A stretch of DNA of 64,000 bases from Candidatus Dormiibacterota bacterium. Lineage in GTDB: Bacteria > Chloroflexota > Dormibacteria > Dormibacterales > Dormibacteraceae. The translations under genes were made by a program, and so were the position numbers. The DNA lies in the NCBI GenBank assembly GCA_003139695.1, contig PLJM01000027.1:62001-126000 (forward strand), given 5' to 3'. Below the pieces are notes generated by a model. The model searched no databases. It saw only the letters and a program-made list of their open reading frames with translations, and was not told where the DNA came from. Shown piece by piece: positions 58,418 through 64,000 of the stretch. Numbering within the stretch: position 1 is the stretch's first letter; every line of letters begins with the position of its first letter.

Positions 58418-58930
58418 CTAGCCTACCGCTGCCGCGACGGCTGCTTCCCTCTCCTCGGCCACCAGGTCCTCGACCCGCCGCAAGGTGTCGAGGCTGGTCA
58501 ATCGGTCGACGAAAAGGACGCCGTCGAGGTGGTCGAGCTCGTGCTGAAAGGCGCGTGCGGTGAATCCGGTTGACTTGATTCGCACTTCCTTGCCGTGCCG
58601 GTTGCGCCCCTTGACGACAACAGTCTCGTGGCGCGCGACCTCGCCCACCCAGCCCGGGTAGCTCAAACAGCCCTCGTACCCGACCTGCACGCCGTCGTGC
58701 TTCACGATCTCTGGATTGACGAGGCCCCAGATCTGGTTGTCGTCACCCTTGACCACGCACACGCGAAGGCCCACCCCGATTTGAGGAGCCGCCAGCCCCG
58801 CCCCGGGCGCGTCAAGCATCGTCTCTGACAGGTCGTCGATCAATCGCTGAATCGACGTGTCGACGCGCGGCACCTTCTTCGCCTTCTGGCGAAGCACGGG
58901 GTGCTCGAAGCTGAGGATGGGGCGAACCAC
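58418..58930 (-). CDS. def: Peptide deformylase
   Basis: Removes the formyl group from nascent proteins. The 170-aa metal enzyme has all three motifs: GAGLAAPQIG, the Cys ligand in EGCLSYPGWV, and HELDHLDGVLF with two His ligands and the catalytic Glu. Expected to use Fe2+ or Zn2+. Upstream is a 70-bp gap to priA holding no feature that I can support. Confidence 0.97.
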   Translation of the reverse strand: MVRPILSFEHPVLRQKAKKVPRVDTSIQRLIDDLSETMLDAPGAGLAAPQIGVGLRVCVVKGDDNQIWGLVNPEIVKHDGVQVGYEGCLSYPGWVGEVARHETVVVKGRNRHGKEVRIKSTGFTARAFQHELDHLDGVLFVDRLTSLDTLRRVEDLVAEEREAAVAAAVG

Positions 58931-59000
58931 GAGATCGATTTTACCCAGGGGAGGCTTGAGTTAAGCCGGCTTAGGCCAGCCAACCCGAATTGCGCATCGC

Positions 59001-60980
59001 TCACATCACCGGATCCACGTCATAGCTCCAGCCCTTGCCACGAGGAGCCAGGTGTCGGGCCCGTTCCAACCCATCGCCTTTCAACGTGACCTGCCATCGG
59101 TACTCCCCGCGCAAACGATGAATGAACGCCGGTGCCGGCCCCATCACGCGAATCCCCTCGACCCCCTCGCGCAATAAGCCGCTTACCAGCTCCTCGGCCG
59201 CCTCGCGCGCGACCGCCGCGGAGCGTGCGTCGTCAGCGTCGGTGCGAGTGAGCACCGCCAGCTCTGCAAATGGCGGGAACACAAACGCCTTTCGCGACGG
59301 CAGCTCCGCTGCATAAAAGCCCTCGTAGTCACCGGTCGCGGCACAGCGAAGGCTGTAATGCTCCGGGTTGCTGGTCTGCACCACCACGCGCGACGCGCGC
59401 CCGTCCCGTCCCGCACGGCCGGCGACCTGGACCACCAGCGAGAAGGTGCTTTCCGCCGAGCGGTAGTCGGGGAAATGCAGCGGCAGATCGGCATCGACCA
59501 CACCAACGCATGTGACAGCGGGAAGGTCGAGGCCGCGCGTCACGAGCTGCGTGCCCACCAGGATGTCAGCGCGCCTTTCGCTGAACGTCTCCCAGATGTC
59601 GAAGTAAGAGTCGGGTCCCCGTGCCGCATCGCTGTCGAGGCGCAGCACGCGCGCTCGCGGCCACAGCTTCTTGACGATGCCCTCGAGACGCTGCGTCCCC
59701 ATCCCCATGCCGCGGATATTCCGGCTGCCGCAGTGGTCGCACACAGACGGCATCTGGCGCGCGTAACCGCAGTAGTGGCACACCAAGCCATCGATTTCCG
59801 CGTGTTGAACAAGCGCCACCGAGCAGCCCAGGCACTGAACCGATTTGCCGCAGTCGCGGCACAGCACAAACGTGCTCATGCCGCGCCGGTTCAGATAGAG
59901 GATCACCTGCTCCTCGTTTTCGAGAGTGCGCTCAACCACCTCGACCAGCCGCCGCGACAGCGGCTGCCGGTTGCCCGCCGCGGCCTCATCGCGCATGTCG
60001 ACGAGCTCGACCTCGGCATCCCGGCCGCGCACCCGCCGCTTCAGCTCGGCCAGAGCCAGCACGCCTTGTGTCGCCTGGTGGTACGTGACAACGCTGGGCG
60101 TTGCGGAGCCGGCGACCAGCCGCGCCCCAGCCAGCGTCGCGAGGCGCCGGGCGACCCATCCCGTCTCGTACCGGGGGGTGCGGTCTTGCTTATACGACGC
60201 AGTCCCCTCCTCGTCGAGGCAGATCAGGCCCAACCGAGGGATCGGCGCGAACACCGCCGACCGGCTACCGAGCACCACCTCGGCCTCTCCGCGACGAGTC
60301 CTCCACCACTGCTGGGCCCTTTCGAGCTCGGTGAGCTGGCTGTGCAGGATGGCAATCGGGGCTTTGAGGCGAGCGCGCACGCGCTCGACCAGCTGCGGCG
60401 TCAATGAGATGTCGGGCACCAGCAGCAGCACCCGAAGGCCCTGTGACAGCACCTGCTCCGCGGCCGCCAGGTACACCTCCGTCTTGCCGCTGGCGATGAC
60501 TCCATGCAGCAATGTCATCGGGTTGCTCCCGATGATCTCCAATGCGGCCGCCTGCTCCGCCGTGAGCTGCGCGGCCACCGCGTCGGGCCCCGCGGCGCCC
60601 GCAAGCTCGAGCAGCCTGCTGTGTCGCCGTTGTCGTGTCGACGGGCCCGAGCCACCTGATCCCGCCTTGCGAACCCGCGGCGGCAGCATCGCGCGAAGGC
60701 ACTCGATCAGAGGCACCCAGTAGTGGTCGGCAACCAGGCGCGCGAGCGCGACCTGGTGCGGCAACAGTAGCGGGTCGGTGCCGGCCGTAGCGATTGGCTT
60801 GGTCTCCACGCCGGGGTCCTCGGTGCCAAGAGAGACCACGAAACCGAAGGATGTTCGCCGGCCGAACGGGACGGTGACGCGATGACCTGGCACCACGTCC
60901 ATCCCATCCGGCACCTGGTAGCTGTACGTCTCGCGATCCAGCGAACGCCCAGCTTCGACAGCAACCTCGGCGTAGAGCAA
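59001..60980 (-). CDS. priA: Primosomal replication-restart protein PriA
   Basis: Restarts replication at collapsed forks. The 659-aa protein has the 3'-DNA-binding domain, a superfamily-2 helicase core with Walker A GVIASGKTEVYL, and eight zinc-binding Cys (CRDCGKSVQCLGC and CHYCGYARQMPSVCDHCGS). The Walker B box, usually DEEH, reads DEEG (CLDEEGTASYKQ), and GSG of Walker A is ASG; both may weaken helicase activity, as in actinobacterial PriA. It is 6 bp downstream of coaBC. Confidence 0.94.
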   Translation of the reverse strand: MLYAEVAVEAGRSLDRETYSYQVPDGMDVVPGHRVTVPFGRRTSFGFVVSLGTEDPGVETKPIATAGTDPLLLPHQVALARLVADHYWVPLIECLRAMLPPRVRKAGSGGSGPSTRQRRHSRLLELAGAAGPDAVAAQLTAEQAAALEIIGSNPMTLLHGVIASGKTEVYLAAAEQVLSQGLRVLLLVPDISLTPQLVERVRARLKAPIAILHSQLTELERAQQWWRTRRGEAEVVLGSRSAVFAPIPRLGLICLDEEGTASYKQDRTPRYETGWVARRLATLAGARLVAGSATPSVVTYHQATQGVLALAELKRRVRGRDAEVELVDMRDEAAAGNRQPLSRRLVEVVERTLENEEQVILYLNRRGMSTFVLCRDCGKSVQCLGCSVALVQHAEIDGLVCHYCGYARQMPSVCDHCGSRNIRGMGMGTQRLEGIVKKLWPRARVLRLDSDAARGPDSYFDIWETFSERRADILVGTQLVTRGLDLPAVTCVGVVDADLPLHFPDYRSAESTFSLVVQVAGRAGRDGRASRVVVQTSNPEHYSLRCAATGDYEGFYAAELPSRKAFVFPPFAELAVLTRTDADDARSAAVAREAAEELVSGLLREGVEGIRVMGPAPAFIHRLRGEYRWQVTLKGDGLERARHLAPRGKGWSYDVDPVM

Positions 60981-60986
60981 GTCGGC

Positions 60987-62285
60987 TTATCTATTCAGAG
61001 GGGTGCGCCGGGAGCTGGCTTCGCCAGGCCCGCCACCCTGAGGGGGGACGTCCCCCCTCAAATCAAGGCGTGGACCGACCAGGTCCAGGATGCGGTCGGC
61101 CATCGCGCGCTTGGTCATCCGCTCGATCTCCTGCCGGGTGCCGTCCGCGAAGAGGATCACCCCCTCGTTGTGATCGCTGCCAAACCCGACATCCTTCCGC
61201 GAGATATCGTTGGCCACGATCGCCTGCAGGCCTTTCTTCTTCATCTTTTCCAGAGCCTTGGCATCTAGGTCCGACCCCTCGGCCGCAAAGCCGACGCGAA
61301 AAACTCCGGCGCCGCCTTTTTCACGGCCGACAGTCGCCAGCAGGTCGGGAATCGGCTCCAGGTCGAGCGTGAGGTGCGAGGTCTCCTCGCGCCGGATCTT
61401 GCTGCCCGACACTTTGGCCGGGCGGAAATCCGCGACGGCCGCCGCCATCACCAGCAGGTCTGCGCCCTCCAGCTGGGCTCTGAGCTCGGCGAGCATCTCA
61501 TCAGCCGTCTCCACGGGCCTTACGTCAACGCCGTTGTGGGCCGGATGTGATGCCGTGGTCACCAGCACGACGCGTGCTCCGCGTTCCGCCGCCGCCGACG
61601 CAATGGCGAATCCCATCTTGCCGCTGGAGTAGTTGCTGATGAAACGCACTGGATCGATCGGTTCGCGTGTGCCACCGGCGGTGACGACCACGCGGCGCCC
61701 CGCAAGGTCGTAACGAGACCGCACCGCAGAGGCCATCGCCTCGAGCAGCTGCGCAGAAGCCGCGAGACGGCCGGCTCCGACATGCCCGCTGGCCAGGTGA
61801 CCCGACTCGGGTTCGACCACGGTCATTCCCCGCTCACGCAACGTCGCGATGTTGTCTCGGACCGCCTGCTTGGACCACATCGCATCGTTCATCGCCGGCG
61901 CCACCACCACTGGGGAACGTGAGGCCAGCACCGTCGCGGTCACGATGTCGTCCGACTGGCCGTTCGCGATCCGCCCAATGACATTTGCGGTCGCCGGCGC
62001 GAGCAGCACCAGCTGCGCCCAGTCGCCAAGGAACACGTGCGGCTCAGGGGCCCCACCGGGTGCCCACAGACCCGTCAGCACCGGGTTGCCGGTGACGCCT
62101 CGAAAGGAAGGCGCGCCGACGAAGCGCGTGGCAGAAGGGGTCATGGCCACCCGCACCTGGCTCCCCGCCTGGGTGAGAGCCGAGGCCAGGTCGACCAGCT
62201 TGTAGGCGGCGATTCCGCCCGCCACCAGCAGGGCGATGCGCAGCCCGCGCAGCTCATGGGGGACCGGCGTTAGATCTAGAGGCAT
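60987..62285 (-). CDS. coaBC: Bifunctional phosphopantothenoylcysteine decarboxylase/synthetase
   Basis: Two steps of coenzyme A synthesis. The N-terminal CoaC flavoprotein domain has the ligand motif PAMNDAMW and H83; the C-terminal CoaB domain has FISNYSSGKMGFA and VANDISRKDVGF. The active-site Cys of the ACGxxGxGR motif is Ser166 (LASGHVGAGRL), a variant present in other Gram-positive-related CoaBC. The last 25 residues (LRGDVPPQGGGPGEASS) derive from palindromic repeat C. It follows gmk by 6 bp; the usual rpoZ gene between them is absent. Confidence 0.94.
   Translation of the reverse strand: MPLDLTPVPHELRGLRIALLVAGGIAAYKLVDLASALTQAGSQVRVAMTPSATRFVGAPSFRGVTGNPVLTGLWAPGGAPEPHVFLGDWAQLVLLAPATANVIGRIANGQSDDIVTATVLASRSPVVVAPAMNDAMWSKQAVRDNIATLRERGMTVVEPESGHLASGHVGAGRLAASAQLLEAMASAVRSRYDLAGRRVVVTAGGTREPIDPVRFISNYSSGKMGFAIASAAAERGARVVLVTTASHPAHNGVDVRPVETADEMLAELRAQLEGADLLVMAAAVADFRPAKVSGSKIRREETSHLTLDLEPIPDLLATVGREKGGAGVFRVGFAAEGSDLDAKALEKMKKKGLQAIVANDISRKDVGFGSDHNEGVILFADGTRQEIERMTKRAMADRILDLVGPRLDLRGDVPPQGGGPGEASSRRTPLNR
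60999..61060. repeat. Palindromic repeat C, copy 2 (3' end of coaBC)
   Basis: A 62-bp segment nearly identical to 19404-19466, ending in a 22-bp perfect palindrome (TGAGGGGGGAC plus its reverse complement). It supplies the last 21 codons of coaBC in the same reading frame as in the DUF1385 gene, encoding LRGDVPPQGGGPGEASS. Confidence 0.8.
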
Positions 62286-62291
62286 CTTGGA

Positions 62292-62870
62292 TTAAGTCTG
62301 GCGCTCGCGCGCTGTCCGGATGATCTCGAGCACCTCGGCCACTGCCGGCTCGAGGTCGTCGTTGACCACGACGTGGTCGTACTCGGATGCGTGCTTCATC
62401 TCCGTCTCCGCGATCTTCAGGCGCTCAACCATGTCATCGGCAGGAACCGCCCCCTCGCGCAGCTCCTGCCGGCGCACGAGCTCCTCCTTGGACGGTGGCG
62501 CGATGAAGATGAACACGCCATCCGGCGCCCGCTTGCGCACCTGGGCGGCGCCCTGCACCTCGATCTTCAGCAGGATGTCGCGTCCCGCGGCGCGAGCTTC
62601 CTCCACTGCCGCTGCCGGCGTGCCGTAATAGTTGCCGTTGTAGACGGCGTGCTCGAGAAAAAAGCCCTGAGCGACGAGCTCCTCGAACTTCTGCCGGCTC
62701 GCGAAAAAGTAGCTGACCCCGTCCTTTTCGCCTGGGCGCGGCTTACGCGTCGTGTACGAGATGGAGTACTGCAGCCTCGGATCGAGCTCGCGCAGGCGCT
62801 CGATCAGCGTGTCTTTGCCCACGCCGGACGGACCGGAGATCACGACGAGCAGCCCGCGCCGTCCGCTCAT
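62292..62870 (-). CDS. gmk: Guanylate kinase
   Basis: Phosphorylates GMP to GDP. The 192-aa protein has the P-loop SGPSGVGKDTLIERL, the GMP-binding YSISYTTRKPRPGEKDGVSYFF region and the LID-like FIFIAPPSKEELVRR. Starts with ATG 62870 overlapping the rluD stop by 4 bp. Confidence 0.97.
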   Translation of the reverse strand: MSGRRGLLVVISGPSGVGKDTLIERLRELDPRLQYSISYTTRKPRPGEKDGVSYFFASRQKFEELVAQGFFLEHAVYNGNYYGTPAAAVEEARAAGRDILLKIEVQGAAQVRKRAPDGVFIFIAPPSKEELVRRQELREGAVPADDMVERLKIAETEMKHASEYDHVVVNDDLEPAVAEVLEIIRTARERQT

Positions 62871-63748
62871 CGCACTGAGGCCCAGAACGCATCGAAATCT
62901 GCTGGAGGACGCGCCTCGAAGGTCATATCCGTCTGGGTGCGCGGATGGCGAAGGCGCAGCCGCCAGGCGTGAAGCATTGGGCGGTCCGGATCGCCGGCCT
63001 TTCGTCCTCCGTACTCCACATCGCCGGCGATTGGATGGCCCAGCGCGGCGAGATGCACGCGGATCTGGTGGGTGCGCCCGGTATCGAGGTCACAGCGCAG
63101 GAGTGTATGCCCGCGCCCTCGCTCGACCACCTCATAACGAGTGCGGGCGAACCGCCCCCCGCTGACCACCGCCATCCGCTTGCGCTCCCTCGGATCCCGT
63201 CCGATGGGGCCTTCTAGCTCGCCCGCATCCTCTTTGACGAGGCCGCGCACGATCGCCATGTAGGTGCGGCTCAGGGTGCGGTCTTTCAGCTGCGAAGAAA
63301 GCGCCCGGTGGCTGGCGTCGTTGCGGGCGACAACGATCAGGCCGGATGTGCCCTTGTCCAGCCGGTGCACGATCCCGGGCCTCGCCGACCCACCGACCAC
63401 CGACCAGGTCCCGCCACGCCCCAGCAGCGCATTGACCAGCGTGCCGGTGTAATGGCCTGGCGCCGGGTGAACGACCATGCCGGCCGGCTTGTCGATGACA
63501 GCCAGGTCCTCGTCTTCATAAACCACGTCGAGAGATATGGGCTCGGCCGAGGCCTCGATGGCGTATGCCTCTGGGATCTCGAACTCGACCACGTCGCCGG
63601 CGACCACGCGGTCGGCGGGATCCGCCGTCCGGCCGTTCACGAACACCAGATGTCCCTTGATCAGACGCGCGGCGGCCGATCGGCTCAGCTCGGGCTCCTG
63701 CTCGGCTAGGAAGCGATCGAGGCGGGGTGACGCGGCGGCCGCGATCAG
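62867..63748 (-). CDS. rluD: RluD-family 23S rRNA pseudouridine synthase, CTG start
   Basis: Isomerises uridines of 23S rRNA helix 69. Read from CTG 63748, the 293-aa protein has a complete N-terminal S4 RNA-binding domain (PRLDRFLAEQEPELSRSAAA and RLIKGHLVFVNGRTADPADR), and the catalytic Asp in GIVHRLDKGTSGLIVV. GTG 63646, the first canonical start, would remove half the S4 domain. The CTG overlaps the lspA stop as CTGA. The C-terminal HPRTQTDMTFEAR is typical. Exact target uridines are inferred from the family. Confidence 0.92.
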   Translation of the reverse strand: MIAAAASPRLDRFLAEQEPELSRSAAARLIKGHLVFVNGRTADPADRVVAGDVVEFEIPEAYAIEASAEPISLDVVYEDEDLAVIDKPAGMVVHPAPGHYTGTLVNALLGRGGTWSVVGGSARPGIVHRLDKGTSGLIVVARNDASHRALSSQLKDRTLSRTYMAIVRGLVKEDAGELEGPIGRDPRERKRMAVVSGGRFARTRYEVVERGRGHTLLRCDLDTGRTHQIRVHLAALGHPIAGDVEYGGRKAGDPDRPMLHAWRLRLRHPRTQTDMTFEARPPADFDAFWASVR

Positions 63749-64000
63749 GCGGCGTCGGGCTTGCGTAGTACGTACCCGGCAAGAAGCGCCACGACACCCA
63801 GGCTGATGGCCGAGTCGGCGACGTTGAAAACCGGCCAGAAATGGAAGTTGACGAAATCGGTGACCGTCCCATAGACGATCCGGTCGAAGCCGTTGCCAAC
63901 AGTCCCGCCCATGATCAGGCCGAGGATCGCATCGGTGCGGAGGTCGCCTGGATTGCGCGCAACGTAAATCGCAAGCCCGATGGAAACGACGATTGCGGCA
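63745..64000 (-). CDS. lspA: Lipoprotein signal peptidase, C-terminal part
   Basis: Removes signal peptides from lipid-modified proteins at the membrane. Only the last 84 codons are in the window; the gene runs off the right edge. The two catalytic Asp motifs are visible: GGTVGNGFDRIVYG and FNVADSAISLG, along with the last membrane helix. This enzyme would process the two lipoproteins predicted in the window. The lspA-rluD pair is common in bacteria. Confidence 0.94.
   Translation of the reverse strand, partial: AAIVVSIGLAIYVARNPGDLRTDAILGLIMGGTVGNGFDRIVYGTVTDFVNFHFWPVFNVADSAISLGVVALLAGYVLRKPDAA

Overview
This is a gene-dense, high-GC bacterial chromosome segment. The mix of markers suggests an uncultured Terrabacteria lineage such as Dormibacterota or Chloroflexota. 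Firmicutes/Chloroflexi-style synteny (pyrG, glpX-like, rpmE, prfA, prmC, tsaC, glyA, atp, murA) occurs with actinobacterial-looking families: the DUF3090/SCO1664 pair, a deazaflavin-dependent nitroreductase, an InhA-type FabI, an R2lox-like oxidase and a MurA with Asp at the fosfomycin position. The lineage is inference; no rRNA or phylogenetic marker was compared.

Layout. 1-4779: cell-surface glycan genes (polyprenyl-phosphate sugar synthases, WecG/TagA-type transferase, two GT4 transferases). 4847-28828: one long minus-strand block carrying, in transcription order, a GNAT acetyltransferase, an HtrA-like protein without its catalytic triad, argS, an MBL-fold hydrolase, pyrG, a 218-bp inverted-repeat element, a GlpX-like protein lacking metal ligands, a beta-propeller lipoprotein, an M50 protease, rpmE, DUF1385, prfA, prmC, tsaC, glyA, a WecA/MraY-type transferase, the complete ATP synthase operon (atpZ-I-B-E-F-H-A-G-D-C) and murA. 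29205-36309: SpoIIAA-like protein, tRNA-Thr(CGT), DinB protein, GT87 transferase, dnaK, DUF3090/SCO1664 pair and a fibronectin-III membrane protein. 36349-45234: a branched-chain-type ABC importer (livJ, livGFHM) with a divergent TetR gene and a 24-bp perfect palindrome, then an acyl-CoA dehydrogenase with two hotdog dehydratases, possibly a lipid or organic-acid uptake and oxidation locus. 45261-54658: small proteins, RNase H-like protein, fabI, sulfurtransferase, heme A synthesis (ctaB, ctaA) with a Sco-TlpA fusion, phospholipase D-like, LOG and LapA-like proteins, nitroreductase. 54756-64000: small membrane proteins, tmRNA, R2lox-like oxidase, acetyltransferase, smpB and a minus-strand housekeeping block (lspA, rluD, gmk, coaBC, priA, def, fmt).

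Most notable observations: (i) fmt, rluD and the beta-propeller lipoprotein have conserved N-termini reachable only from CTG start codons, two of them in CTGA overlaps with the upstream stop; (ii) two enzymes, HtrA-like and GlpX-like, keep their fold but lose catalytic residues; (iii) ATP synthase alpha carries a roughly 150-residue Ala/Pro/Lys tail built from a duplicated 111-bp unit; (iv) one palindromic repeat is translated in the same frame at the start of the DUF1385 protein and at the end of CoaBC; (v) a DUF2269-like membrane protein is interrupted by a single in-frame TAG. I saw no CRISPR array, prophage, transposase or classical defence system.
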